Assembly: GCA_963210315.1 (NCBI GenBank)
Contig: OY723270.1
Coordinates: 806,001-870,000 of the forward strand
Source of the DNA: Rhynchopus euleeides
Lineage: Eukaryota; Euglenozoa; Diplonemea; Diplonemida; Diplonemidae
Length of the DNA: 64,000 nt
Reading direction: 5' to 3'
In this document: positions 17,774 to 29,275 of the stretch, in pieces
Numbering within the stretch: position 1 is the stretch's first letter
Layout: each line of letters opens with the position of its first letter
Made by a program: the position numbers and the translations under genes
The notes under the pieces: model-generated
The model's database searches: none
What the model saw: only the letters and a program-made list of their open reading frames with translations
What the model was told of the DNA's origin: nothing

Positions 17774-18012
17774 GTGAGGTTTGTTCACCCGGGTTTGGCG
17801 CACAAACAAAACCACTAATCATGGCAGTTTAAACGGGAGACCATGTTTGACTTCGATGCCGGGAAGGCGGACTGGACGCTACTCCAGTTCACCTGTGGCA
17901 ACAACCTCACGGACGAGGAACGTGTCAAAGAAACTAGTGACACGTGTGTCTGGCCGGGGTGCTCCACCGCCCACCGCAATGACCGGGTTTGGCGCACAAA
18001 CAACGCCTTATC
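17774..18012 (+). other. Short segment between repeats, possible gene fragment
   Basis: The phrase GGGTTTGGCGCACAAACAA occurs at about 17790 and again at 17984. Between them an ATG at 17843 opens about 50 codons of coding-like sequence with three Cys (Cys-Val-Trp-Pro-Gly-Cys). I recognise no family; it may be an exon scrap or chance. Confidence 0.3.
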
Positions 18013-18168
18013 TTTTTTGGGTGTCAACGTTTTGTTACATAGCGCATCTCCCATAATGAGTATTTACGTCCCCTCAGGGGAAGCCCCAAATGACCCTCGA
18101 GGGAGGCGAAAAATGCCTCGAGGGCGCGAAGCGCCCGAGGGCATTTTTCGCTCCCGAGAGGGTCATGC
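18013..18168. repeat. 155-bp repeat with long hairpin, copy 2
   Basis: Second copy of 16926-17081. The following 320 bp (18169-18490) show no supported gene. Confidence 0.85.
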
Positions 18169-18491
18169 TAGAGGGCGGACACTTGCCCTTGGGCGGTGAT
18201 GCAAAATTTCTGCGATTTTCGTATTGTCCCATTTCGACCCACCAACCCCAGAAGTGGTCCCATAGTGGTGCACCTGACCTGTCCAGACCTGTCCCACGCC
18301 CGGGAAATGCTGTGTACACCAATGTCACAGGTGTCAAGGACCTGTGCCTCCTCTCCACCGACCATCTTGTCGTGGTCGTTTTTCGCGTTGCTACACTCGC
18401 TGGGCCGGCTTTTCATGTTTTGGGCACGCCTCCCCCCACTGCCCCCTCCCCTCCTCTGCCTTCAAATTCGATTTCACTACCCCCCCCTCTA

Positions 18492-19394
18492 GGCATAGCT
18501 TCCGATCAGAATCTGACCCCTGGAGCCCTCCGACCCCCGACCTCCGACCCCCCCTTAGCAAAACTACCCCCCCCCTCCCACAAAATCTCGGGGGTTTCCC
18601 GAGGAAACGCGGTTCCCCCCTCTCCTGCGTTGTTTGGGATCCGTGCGGATCGTAGTGGGGTCACTTTGTTGGTGTTGGTGCCACAGAACACCTCTGAAAT
18701 GCGGATGTGGTTCCTTGAGAAAAGGGGGGTCGGAACCTCGGGGGTCGGAATCCGACCCCCGACCCCCCGACCCTCCATTTTTCGGGGGTCGGAGGGGGTC
18801 GGGGCTATATCCCGAACCCCCATTCTTGGGGGGGTCAGGATCCGGAAGATGGGGGGTCTGAAACTGTGTGTGGTCAAACTCGGGTCGGAATTTCCGCGTT
18901 TTTTTCTCGGGGGTCGTAGAATGGGGTCGGAAACTAGGGGTTGGAATATGGGGTGGTCGGCCCCCCTCCCGACCCCACACACGGGATTTTCAAAACCCCG
19001 TTCTTTGGACTATTTGGAGTTTGTGCGGATCGTAGTGGGGTCATTTCGTGGGTCTTGGGACCAAGCTTCAACGACGAAACATGGGTCTGGTTCAGGTACT
19101 GTCATGGGAGGACGTGACCGGGAACACCAGGCCACCCCTACCACCCACCCAGCGGGACCCTCCCGACCCCCTCCTCGGGTTTTTCAAAAACCCGTTCTTT
19201 TGAATATTTGGCGTTTGTGCGGATCGCAGTGGGGTCATTTTTGACATGGGGTGCCTATTAACACCCCTTATTGGTGGTCCCCATTCAGGCCACATTCCTT
19301 AGGAAATAGTAAGGCGACCCCCTCCGACCCCCCCTCCCGACCCCCGACCCCCGACCCCTGCGACCCCCGACCCCCGCTTATCGGAAGCTATGCC
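18492..19394. mobile_element. 903-bp TIR element, GGCATAGCTTCCGAT ends
   Basis: GGCATAGCTTCCGAT at the left is matched by ATCGGAAGCTATGCC at the right. TCTA flanks both sides (18488-18491, 19395-19398). The interior is rich in GGGGTCGGA-type words and holds three copies of a block with GTGCGGATCGTAGTGGGGTC (about 18642, 19024, 19217). A related block in reverse lies near 34672. No coding frame is credible. Confidence 0.8.
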
Positions 19395-19398
19395 TCTA

Positions 19399-20550
19399 GG
19401 GGGGGGTCATATGCCTCTTTAAAAAGCGAGTAAAATGGGAAATTTCAACAATGCCGAAAATCGAACTTCTGTGTGCCGTTACACACCACAACACCCCCAG
19501 AGGGTCCCATATGCGCTGTATCTGCAAAATTCTGACATTTGTCCGTGATTTGTCACTTTTCTTGCGTGATGTGAAAAAAGTGCCCATGAGTGGTACCTGT
19601 GGGCACTTTTGCCACTACCACAACCAACACATTCCTGCAATGGATGTGTCCGCAGGGGGGTAGGCAGGTGTGAAATCAACGCAGATTACACATATTGGAG
19701 AGGAACTGTCAGAGAAGTCCGATTGTTGCGGTCGGTGTCGTCATCTGCTATAACTCTGTTGGCAGCCTGCCTGAAGGCTGCCACAACCCCGGCCGCTGGC
19801 TGCCACCACCACAAAATCAGGTACCATCTCGATACTTCCTCATGCGTGTATCAGAGCACATTCAAAAACTTCCCCGATGATGTTTCCCTGATGCCTGCGA
19901 CCAACAATTTTGTCAAGGGGTCCACTCTCGTATGATCCGGGCTACAGTAGCCCACTGAAAACCTCTACCACAGCGATGGTACCGTGCCAACACAATCAGC
20001 AGGGTCTGATAACAATGCCCCCCTCGTCCTGAGACAGGAACAGATAGATGTGTGTTCCCAAGAGGATACAGGCAGCCGAAGATGCTGCGTGCAAGGCACA
20101 TGGTTCTCGCAGCTGCAGCAATAAGGTCGAGCGATGAAAGACCCTCTCACGAGCCTCAAATCAGTGACCAGGAGGGAGTGCCCATTACAGCAGGTGAGGA
20201 GGGCTGGCGTTATTCAGGAGTTCGGAGAATCGCGCGACTGACCCCCCTTTCACCATCCACACCTCCCAGTCAGTCCCCTCCATCCCAGAGGCATGCAGCA
20301 AGCGTGTTCTCACCAGGAAAAATATGACGGTTCATGTCCTAGCCACCCCAGAATGGGGCCCAGGTACCACTCAGGGGCACATTTTTCCGGATCACATCTG
20401 AGCGACCCAGAGAGGGTCGTCCAGGCTGTGGGATGCCCTGGGGGGTGTTTCTGGGGCGGTATGGGTGACTTTTTAGCCTCGATACCATGCGGGGGGGTCC
20501 GATTGGGGCATCTTAAAATTTTCCATTTTACTCGCGCATATGACCCCCCC
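19399..20550. mobile_element. 1152-bp TIR element, poly-G ends, TA duplication
   Basis: G(8)TCATATGC ... GCGAGTAAAATGGGAAA at the left is mirrored by TTTCCATTTTACTCGC ... GCATATGAC(7) at the right. TA lies at 19397-19398 and 20551-20552, so its left duplication overlaps that of the preceding element. The termini resemble those of the 59523 element. No gene is supported inside. Confidence 0.85.
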
Positions 20551-20761
20551 TAACCCCCCCCCCCCCCCTCCTCTGCCTGCACACACAACCTGCATTTCGA
20601 ATGAAGGGTGATCATTCTCGTGCTCCCTTCTACTCCTATTTCACTCCCCCCCCCCCCCCTCTGCCTGTCACTCGGCGTTTCCACCTCCGCCCACCCCGGG
20701 ACAGTGAGCCGCTCTGCCTGCTCTTCACCCCACCCACCCCCCCTTTGTAGCCAGGTGTGCA

Positions 20762-21760
20762 ATGGATTGGGGGGCAGTTCCTGGCTCAGATGTTACACCG
20801 ATGCACGGCGGTTACTTCGACGCCCCAGCATCGCAGTTCCCCACCCCTGATCCAATGTGGGGGGTGCAGGGGGGCAGCCCGTTTCCCTACGGCGCATCTC
20901 CGCAGCAGCAGGAGATGACCTTCAACATCAACATCAACATTGGCCCGAAGAAGCGGCAGGTCCGCCGGGCCCCATCTGCATCACCTGGCAGTGTTGCCCA
21001 CCCTGCTGCCGCAGCCCCCGGCTCTGCCGGGAGCAGGCGCTGTGCAAGGCAGTCGCCCGGGCAGCCCCACCACACCCCTCCGCACCAGATCCCGACCCCC
21101 GCGTCGCAGCCGCTCGCCGCTGGGTTCCGCTCCCCTCACCACGCCACCCCCCCGGTCGCGCCGGCGATCGACGCATTTCCGGAACTCCAGCCCCACGCCA
21201 CGCCGCTAGCGTGCCCCCCCGGCCACCCTCTCCCGTCCACCCCCTCCTACGCCGTGCGGACTCCCCACCCAGAGCGTGGGTGTGATGTGCTTCCCCTCAC
21301 CTCCGCCCCGATATCCCCTGGCGCGGGGCCTGACCTGTTGGGGCACATGCCGCATCGGGACCTGCCGCAGGGTGGGCTTGAGGTGGGGTCTGGAGTGCAG
21401 ATGAACCGCCCCGTGATATTCCCGCCGCCGAATGCGGTGACGACGGTGTATGTGCAGCAGGATTTGCAGAATGTCGACACCTCGTCACCCACGCGGTGGA
21501 CGCGTGGCCCCCACCTGCAGGCAGAAGATGGTTCCACCCATGGCCCCGATGCGGCTGGCGGGGGCCCGGGAGACGGCGCGGCGGTGCCCGAGTCGCTGAG
21601 GTGTATCGCGTGTGGAACACAGCCTCCTGCGAATGCGAACTTCTGCTGCAACTGCGGGTGGAGGCTAACACCTCGGGCGCCATCTGTTTCTCCACAAGAG
21701 ACACACATGACAGGGCAGGCGGTGCATGCTGCGCAGGAGCTGGACGCAGGAAGGGGGTGA
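20762..21760 (+). CDS. Pro-rich protein with C-terminal zinc ribbon
   Basis: An ATG at 20762 opens 332 aa. Most of the protein is low-complexity Pro/Ala/His-rich and probably disordered. A run of alternating Asn/Ile (Phe-Asn-Ile-Asn-Ile-Asn-Ile) near residue 54 is followed by a basic patch (Lys-Lys-Arg-Gln-Val-Arg-Arg). Near the C-terminus Cys281-x2-Cys284 and Cys295-x2-Cys298-Gly form a DZANK/zinc-ribbon-2 type site. Such ribbons mediate protein or nucleic-acid contacts. No introns were needed. Upstream is a 200-bp C-rich stretch with the recurring CTTCTACT...TTTCAC block. The zinc ribbon is clear; any role is unknown. Confidence 0.6.
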   Translation: MDWGAVPGSDVTPMHGGYFDAPASQFPTPDPMWGVQGGSPFPYGASPQQQEMTFNININIGPKKRQVRRAPSASPGSVAHPAAAAPGSAGSRRCARQSPGQPHHTPPHQIPTPASQPLAAGFRSPHHATPPVAPAIDAFPELQPHATPLACPPGHPLPSTPSYAVRTPHPERGCDVLPLTSAPISPGAGPDLLGHMPHRDLPQGGLEVGSGVQMNRPVIFPPPNAVTTVYVQQDLQNVDTSSPTRWTRGPHLQAEDGSTHGPDAAGGGPGDGAAVPESLRCIACGTQPPANANFCCNCGWRLTPRAPSVSPQETHMTGQAVHAAQELDAGRG

Positions 21761-22380
21761 AAGGCGCGAACAGGGGGGGTGGGTGTGGGTGTGGAGGTAG
21801 AGGCCAGCCAGAGGAGGAGTGAGCCTTGGGAGGGTATTTTTTTTTGTCTTTTTCATTGTACTGTAGCTGTACCCTCCCCTCTTTCCCCCCCCCCCCCTCT
21901 GATTCCTCCATTCATCTGCCCCCGCCCCCGAGCACGATATCCGCCATGTTTTTTTTTGCCGGAGGGTTGTGTGCGAGGTTCCTCTTCTCACACAGCGATG
22001 GGGGACTTCGCTCAGAAGTGCAGAAGAGTGAGCTGCCTCGCAATAAGGGGGGACAAAATTGACACAGTTTGGCACGGAGTGAAGGTCCTCCTCTCCCCCC
22101 CCCCAGTGTCTTATTTACCCCCAACAGATCTATGCCACCACCGCCACCGCCACCACCACCACCACCCACTTCCGGTCAGTGCCGGGGGGGGGGGGGGGGG
22201 GGGAGAGGTGTGGCCTTTGTCTTCCATCCACTTTTGACGATCACAACACACCCCCTCTGGTTACCGTGTGTGGCTTCATTGTATGGCCCCGCCATGACAC
22301 ACATCACATCCCCTGGATGCACTCAGCCTCTCAGCTTCTTGAGATGTCCCTCCACTACCCCCCCCCCCCCCAGCAGTGTT
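21761..22380. other. Non-coding, homopolymer rich, with MITE family 2 copy
   Basis: No gene is supported. It contains a diverged MITE family 2 copy at 22013-22089, a (CCACCG)n stretch at about 22138-22168, and G and C runs of 10-18 bases. Confidence 0.55.
22013..22089 (-). mobile_element. MITE family 2, copy 2 (diverged)
   Basis: Ends GGACTTCGCTCAGAAGTGCAG and GGAGTGAAGGTCC, with the internal GACACAGTTTGGCAC also seen in the 35481 copy. Confidence 0.7.
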
Positions 22381-23014
22381 GAAATATACGTATAATACGT
22401 ATGCGTATATATACGTATATATACGTATACGTGGCCCCCTCAGAATACCCTGGTTTTCGGCCTTTTTGTTGGTACTCCGTGGGAAGGCTTTAGTCATTTC
22501 CCAAGCACCTCTCACGCCCGTTCCCATCACCCTGCAGCCTTGACGTGCGCACAAGATGGCAAGGTGACCAACGGTACCGGTACCGTTGGTCACCTTGCCA
22601 CAGGCTCAGCCTGTGTAGTCCCCTCCTCACTGCAATATATGCCTGAGGAGGGGAAGAAGCGGAAGTGGGCTGATGCGTGGGTCGTGGAGGACCTGGCGGG
22701 GGAAGGGTTGATGGCGTTATACATTCGTGTTTTTGTGGGCGGTGCAGCGAAGTGCAGTGCACATTTCCTTGGCGAGCGTGGTGTCAGGGTTTGCCCCGGC
22801 ACCGCCAAGAAGGAGCAGGTGTACCATGCCTTCCTCAAAGAGCCCATTGGGCTCGGGTATCCGCCACCGCCCGAGCACCGCGTATACTACGTATATATAC
22901 GTATTTTAGGGTATAATACGCGACGTATATATACGTATATATACTCGATACGTGGCGGGGGGTCAGGGTATATTACAACACTGCCCCCCAGGGGTGGTCT
23001 AAAGCCCCCAAAAA
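22381..23014. other. ACGTATAT-rich palindromes around a possible gene fragment
   Basis: Alternating TACGTATATATACG blocks lie at 22385-22432 and 22882-22955. Between them, from an ATG at 22638, about 80 codons look coding (charged start Met-Pro-Glu-Glu-Gly-Lys-Lys, two Cys), but no family is recognised and the frame runs into the palindromic block. Confidence 0.35.
22558..22599. repeat. 42-bp perfect palindrome of MITE termini
   Basis: Two 21-base arms starting GGCAAGGTGACCAACGGTAC meet head to head with no spacer. The outer 14 bases match the ends of the 400-bp MITE at 14528-14927. It looks like two element ends joined, with the interior lost. Confidence 0.9.
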
Positions 23015-24480
23015 GCGTAAATTTTGCATTTTTTGCACAACACCCCAGAGGCCCCCAAAAACCGCGAAACCCACCCAGAACCGGTCGGGAACCCCAAAAA
23101 AATGGTGTGTAGGGGTGTTTGGAGGTGTTTGGTAGGCTTTTTTGACCATATTTTTGGGGTGGCCACCTTCCCGTACCTGGGGGTGGCCAGGAGAGAGACA
23201 CATTATCCCCTGGGCACGGAAACATCACTGAAACACGACTTCTGAGCGCCAGGAGGGTACGGGGACACATAATGGCTGACCCGAGGCACTCAGTAAGCTC
23301 CTGTTTGAGCAGCCCCTCATGATTGGCGCCAAATGGTGGGTGGTTTCGTGGCCCCAGTGGTGCCGTGCCATTTGGTGGTATACAGGGAAGGAGGTGCACG
23401 GAAGTTTCTCACCGACTTGAGCCAGCCCTGCAGGTCGTTATACACCCCTCCCGATGATCCGGTGAGACACTGCCCTGCCATGCGCAGGTTTAATATGGTG
23501 ACCACGGTTCATGTGCTGCATTGCTGCTGAAAAGAAAGAATAGCAGACGGGAGCGGCACGCGGTGTACTTCTGGGGTCGAGCAGCACATCGAGGGCTGTG
23601 CTCTCGGGGCTGTGCAAGTATCCGTCTTCAACAGCTAGGAAATCATCTAGCCATTCCTCGTACGTTCGACGCTGACTGCAGAATCCAGGCATACTTGCCT
23701 GACTTGTGCCTCACCTGACGTTCGCACCCGGGCTGAGGACCCCCCGAGACTGCGCACAGAGCTTAGCTTGTACTTAGATACCGGTGAAAGTGGTGGACAC
23801 TGTGGCGGATGATAGGGCCTTGTGCAGTGATGCAATCGCATCAGTATCTCCTCACCGAGTATTGAAGCAGCAGCTTCTGTCGTGTGCTTCTACTTCTGTG
23901 GAGCACATCTATCTGCTACAGACAGGCCAGCTTGGTGTACTGCAGTAATTGCTGACGATTCGTGGTCAGCAGTTGTAATGCTTGCCGAGGCAAGCCCTTT
24001 TTCCTCCATCTGGCGCGGTGAGGATACCGCCTGTGCTCACAATTCAGGCACCAGACAAACCTGCGCTGTCCACCACCTGCCACTCCCTGATAGACCAGGC
24101 ACGGCCTTGCCCAGGGCCAGCAGAAACGCCCTTCTGGGGTTGGGATGCAGCCGCTGTACTGTGAGCGATTTTGGAGCAGGCAACTGCCTCCCACCTTGCA
24201 AATGACCGTCTTCAGCCCCAGAAAAAGCACCACGAAGAACTGTACTTCCTGCTGGACCACCTGCCCATCCGGCGTTGTGCACGGCATCTGTGTGTGTTCA
24301 AGGCCCCAAAGGTGGCCAGGCCCAGGTACGGGAAGGTGGCCACCTTTTCACCTTTTGGTATAGTGCCAAAAAATCAAGCCCAACACATGCGAAACACCCC
24401 AAAAACACGTTTCCGGAGGGTTTTGGGTCGGTTTGTGGGGTTTTTATGCACTTTTGGGGTGTTCTGGGGGTACCTCAAAA
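23015..24480. mobile_element. Probable TIR element, ~150-bp imperfect arms
   Basis: Left arm 23030-23190 and right arm 24315-24475 are inverted copies, best at GGTGGCCACCTTCCCGTACC (23159) against its complement (about 24324), with weaker pairing outward. Exact ends and target duplication are not clear. The interior 23200-24310 shows only short frames and no recognisable protein. Confidence 0.55.
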
Positions 24481-24501
24481 ATACGTTTTTAAACAGCTTT
24501 A

Positions 24502-25161
24502 CACGGTGGGATCTTGTAAATTTTACATGTATAACTACAAGTATATACATGTATTATACATGTATAATACTTGCATGTCAACTATTATACATGTATAATA
24601 CATATATATGCCTGAAATATACATGTAAAATACATGTATATCAAGTAAAAATACATGTATAATACTTGCATGTCAACTATTATACATGCATTTTTACTTG
24701 ATATACATGTATTTTACATGTATATTTCATGCATTTACATGTATTTTACATGTATAATACTTGTCATGCAAGTATTATACATGTAAAATACTTGCATGAC
24801 AAGTAAAATACTTGCATGCAAGTAAAATACATGTATTTTACTTGCATGCAAGTATTTTACTTGTCATGCAAGTATTTTACATGTATAATACTTGCATGAC
24901 AAGTATTATACATGTAAAATACATGTAAATGCATGAAATATACATGTAAAATACATGTATATCAAGTAAAAATACATGTATAATAGTTGACATGCAACTA
25001 TTATACATGTATTTTTGCTTGATATACATGTATTTTACATGTATATTTCAGGCATATACATGTATTATACATGTATAATAGTTGACATGCAAGTATTATA
25101 CATGTATAATACATGTAAAAATCGGTATTTTTACATGTAAAATTTACAAGATCCCACCGTG
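24502..25161. mobile_element. 660-bp foldback element of ACATGTA-type repeats
   Basis: Ends CACGGTGGGATCTTGTAAAT and exact reverse complement, flanked by TA (24500-24501, 25162-25163). Nearly all of the interior is built from TACATGTATAAT, CTTGCATG and TATCAAGTAAAAATAC words in both orientations, so the whole element can fold on itself. It is strikingly AT-rich against the surroundings. No ORF. Confidence 0.85.
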
Positions 25162-25821
25162 TAGACCACCCCTACCCCCCCCCCCCCCCCCGCCTACTGT
25201 ACTGTACCCACTGTTCTCCCCGCTCTGTATCTGGTCACGCGTGTCTCGTTTTTGCGACCCCCTTTTAGAGAGAGAGAAGGAGAGACGGATATCGGGGTTG
25301 CTGGCTTGTGTGTGTTTCATTCCTTCCCGTGGTGCCCCCTCCCACCACGCATCTAGTGGCTGTCGGGGGAGGCTTGTCTTGCCTTCGTGAGGGTCTCCCA
25401 ACGGGCTTATGTGTGGCGGTAGCGGATGGTAGGATGGTGCACCCTCCCGCCCCCCCCCCCCCCCACCCCACTTGCTGCCCCCACCCATCCCGTCGTCATG
25501 AATGGATGTCAGCCCTCTGTGATTTGTCTTCTTCTACTTCACAACACCCCCGATCCCTCCCTCCCTCCCCCCCTCCCCACCCAGCCACCCACACACAACA
25601 CCAATTAAAATCCATGCCACTTTGCTCCACTTTCTGCGAGACGCTCTCACCTGTCACCTGCCACCATGCACCTCCCCCACCCACCCCCCCGAGCATCCTT
25701 CCATCGTGCTTCTGCTTCACCACCCCTTCCTCCCTAAATATCTGACCCCCAGAAACCACACCCGTCTTCAACAGGAGGTGTGTGTGCACACCGGGGCGGG
25801 CTGCGGGTTGAGGCCAGCAGG
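25162..25821. other. Upstream region of the TCAIM-like gene
   Basis: C-tract rich, no gene supported. A pyrimidine-rich stretch ends in CTTCAACAG at about 25774, a possible splice acceptor if a 5' exon exists. Confidence 0.4.
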
Positions 25822-28620
25822 ATGGCTCGCCCCGGGCCCGGCCGGATCAAAGATGCCCTGGGCAAGCTTTTCATGAAGATCCACCCTGACCTGCTGTGGG
25901 CTGCGCCTGAGCGTAGGCGCGTCAACGAGGCATCGATGCAGGGCCTTAACGAGATCCTCGCGTGGGAAAAGGCGCTCCGGCAGGGCCAGCTCCAGCCACC
26001 CCCGCAGACGCGCCGCGTCGAATTCTACTCCCGAGATAGCGACAAGGAGAGCGACGCCGGGCCCCCCCGGGTGATCACCGCAGAGTTCCAGCTCCCAAAG
26101 GCATTCACCCTCGACCCACACAGCGTGCCTGATGCGAGCCGCGCTGTCAACGCCTTCCTTAGCCAGCTGCTCGTCAGAGGGGAGGTGCTCGGGCACAAGG
26201 AGCAGGAGGCGCTGTCCGACGCAGATGCCCACCTCAAGAAATGGAAGGAGATGTCCCAAGCCACCAAGCTGGAGCGAGAGGAGGGAGGCAAAGGGTCTGT
26301 CAAGGTAGCGGAGGTGACTCGGCCTCTGGAAGGGGATGGCGCGCCGCGTTGGGTTGGCGAGCGCGAGGAGGCGAAGCGCTTGAAAAAGTTTGAAGCGATG
26401 GGAGACTTTGGCGCGGCGTTTGACGGGATGGATATGGAGGTTCCTGAGGGTGCGCACGAGGACTCGGAGATGCCGGATCCCCGGTTTGACAGCGATACGG
26501 TGGATGTGCCGCCGGTGCAGCCTCTCAAGAGGGTTGTGAAGAAGAAGGACCGCGCGGTGTTAGGGCATCTTGCAGAGGACTTCACCACAATGATGAAGGA
26601 GTTTTGGAAGAAGGAGGACATCCCCGATGTGTCGGAGCTGATTGCGGCGGATTTGGTCCACTTCGACCAGTCCCTCTCGCCGATCGACTGCGCGAAAGCC
26701 GTCGAGAGCCTCGGGAACAACCTGCCCGACCTGCGTTACGACCTCTGGTATTTCGTGCCGATCTACATCACAGAGAGGTTTGGGATGAACATCGACCTCG
26801 ACGGCTTCATGTCAATCCCCTACTGGTTCACAACGGAGGAATTCCTCAAGTTTGTCTCCGAAAACGAGGCTCTCATCAGGGAGGCCCAGGAGATGGCGTA
26901 CCGAGGTGCGAAGTCATTCGAGGATGCAGTCAACACGGCCCGCACATCAGCTGGGCTGGCTGACCTTGTGGTTCGCTGCAACCTGGATGATGCAAAGAGT
27001 GCCGCTTCCCTCCTTGCAGAGTGCGCGCCGGTTATGAGGGATCATGGCTGGGCTGGGATGGTGGTGGAGCTGATAGACAAGGACTGGCCATATGGTGCGC
27101 GAGATACTGGTGTCCTGCAGATCCCAGCAGACTTCACATCAGAGGGGCTTCTTGAGTTCTGCGAATACCTACGCGACACGGACCAGCTGGAAATGGTATG
27201 TTTTGAGTGCCGTTTCTTGAATCCATGATTCGGTGTTTCGTATTCTTTGCACCTTTTCAGCTTTGCCGATCGCAAGAACACCCCCACTACACGCCTGCTG
27301 CGGGCGTGGTGTGTCCTGCATGATCTGCATAGCAAAGCTTTTCACCTTCTCCAGGGAGGCGAGACGCGCCAATCACACTTGGATGCACCGCTTAGCGAGG
27401 GCCCACTTCGCCCTTCCCCATGTGTTCTACAAATCCGATCGGGGAATACCCACCGTTTTTCCTCTCCCCCCTTTCTCATCTCCAGACACGGGGTTGGGGT
27501 TGAGGTTGTGGCCTGCCGGACCCTCCCTGCAGACGCCCAGGGGCTCGCTGCCCTCCCATGTTACCTCTCGTCTTTTCGATACCCCACACCCTCATGACAG
27601 GTGCGCGATGCTTACACTGCGACAATCACCTCGCTGTCTGAGATCGACAGGTTGATGAACGTCTGCTATGAGGTGATCGGGCCTGCGAGCATTGACGTCG
27701 AGCCTGAGGGCTACACGATGGAGCACAAGTTGCAGTTCATCAAGGAGCTCTACGCTGTGAGCGGTGAGCTTTCGCGCTATGACTGGTCAGACTACTCCTT
27801 CGAGATGGGTATGCCTGGGGGACACCATCACCGCACAGTGCATGACAGACACCGGTAGCTGCGCGCGACTCGGGATCAACAAGCCTGTGTCGGTCGACGC
27901 AACTCACAATGTAGCGACCAAACAGCTCTCACAACTGATTTATTTTGGAATCGTCAACGTATCAAACGAAGTATCAAGTCGTAGAGGAAGATCAGCAGAG
28001 TTGAAGCGACATTTTTGTGAGTTCGGTGGAGCCAGCTGGGGAAGCTTCCTATGCCTTTGGCTGGATTCCCTTCTTTTTTGATTTGCAGGCACACACAGTT
28101 TTAAAGCCCCAAGTGATTTCCTACGCCACACCACCACCACACAGGCCCGCTTGACCTCAACTGGGAATCCGGGGTGCTGTCACTGCCCCACAACTTCCAC
28201 GGGCCGAACTTTGCACAGACTGTGCACATGCTGCATGAGGAGGATCAGAAGCACTACGGCGAGAAGGAACCGGAGAACTTGGATCACCTCGCGTTGGACT
28301 TGGAGGCCCGGCGCATCCGAGCCGAGCTCATTTCGACCGGTCTGCTGGAGCTCGACCCAGAGAAGCAGACCGAACAGCAGAAGACGCTGCTGCGCATGGT
28401 GGAGACCTACAGCGGTGAGGACGACATCCAGGCATACATCAAAGAGTCCTTCCCAAACTATCTCGAACAGCACGAGGCTCACACAGCGGTATCCACGGAA
28501 CTCCTTGCACAGCTCCGCGGGAAGGAGTCGTCGTATACATCGCGCAAACTGCGGCATTACCATAAGAACAAGAAGCGGCCCCGTATCGGAAATAACCTCC
28601 ATGACTGGGACTTCATCTAA
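25822..28620 (+). CDS. TCAIM-like mitochondrial protein (DUF4460/DUF4461), three exons
   Basis: Exons 25822-27195, 27601-27808 and 28145-28620 splice in phase 0 and phase 1 (donors GTATGT and GTATGC, acceptors ATGACAG and CACACAG) to give about 685 aa. Residues about 10-90 match the DUF4460 J-domain-like N-terminus of T-cell activation inhibitor, mitochondrial: Ala-Leu-Gly-Lys-Leu-Phe, His21-Pro-Asp, then Val-Asn-Glu-Ala-Ser. The region after about residue 250 matches the DUF4461 part, ending in a basic tail and Asp-Trp-Asp-Phe-Ile. Animal members are mitochondrial and about 500 aa; this one has an extra charged middle segment. The frame is open upstream to about 25780 behind a possible acceptor, so a 5' exon with a targeting peptide may exist. 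The biochemical function of the family is not established. Confidence 0.8.
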
Positions 28621-29275
28621 AGAAGGCCCCAGAGGCAGCAGGGTGGAGAGGGAGGGGAGGAGGGAAGGAGGGGAGAGAGATTCGCGTTGATGCAAAGCTC
28701 GCGGGCTTTCTGCCAGCGGGATGTTGCGGATGCAGCTGTCTTGTGCCCGAGGCCTGAGGGTCCGGGTCCTCCTTCTGGTGCGGTGCAGGGAGGGGGGGGG
28801 GGAAGAGAGAGAGTGTGTGTGCAATCGGAGGATTGAAATGACCGAGTAGAAATCAATGCAATCGTCGCTGTCGGAACTAACCCCCCCCCCCCCACTCACT
28901 TTTGAACAACACAGGCCGTCGCTGGACCCCCCTCCCCCCCATGACGTGAGTTTTGTTTGTGCGCACCTGTGCGTGTATGGGTGTCCATACGTGCGCTGCC
29001 AACAGTCTTTTTTACCGTGACCTGAGCAGGTTATAGCAAAGTACACCAAAGTTGTCCCGACAGGTGACACCAATGTACATCCAAAGTCAGTCCTTCCCGT
29101 GCAGCAGCATCAGCCGGGTCCATCATGCTATGTCGATCGGTCATGCCATGCAGAGCCACCCCGCTCTGGTGTTTCCTTTGAGATATGCAAACCACATACA
29201 GGCGGTGGACTTTTCACCTGACACGACACACGAAATCGGGGTGTGTCCTGAACACACCACAAGTGGGTGGGTGGG
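28621..29275. other. Intergenic region before the NACHT gene
   Basis: No gene is supported. A purine-rich run (GGGAGGAGGGAAGG type) at 28645-28680, a C run at 28880 and a short inverse TGTCCATACG-type sequence are all that stand out. No repeat family from elsewhere in the window was recognised. Confidence 0.5.

Noticed and set aside
18090-19244. 384-codon plus-strand frame
   Set aside because: It runs through a hairpin repeat and into a non-coding TIR element of GGGGTCGGA words; no domain, no consistent start.
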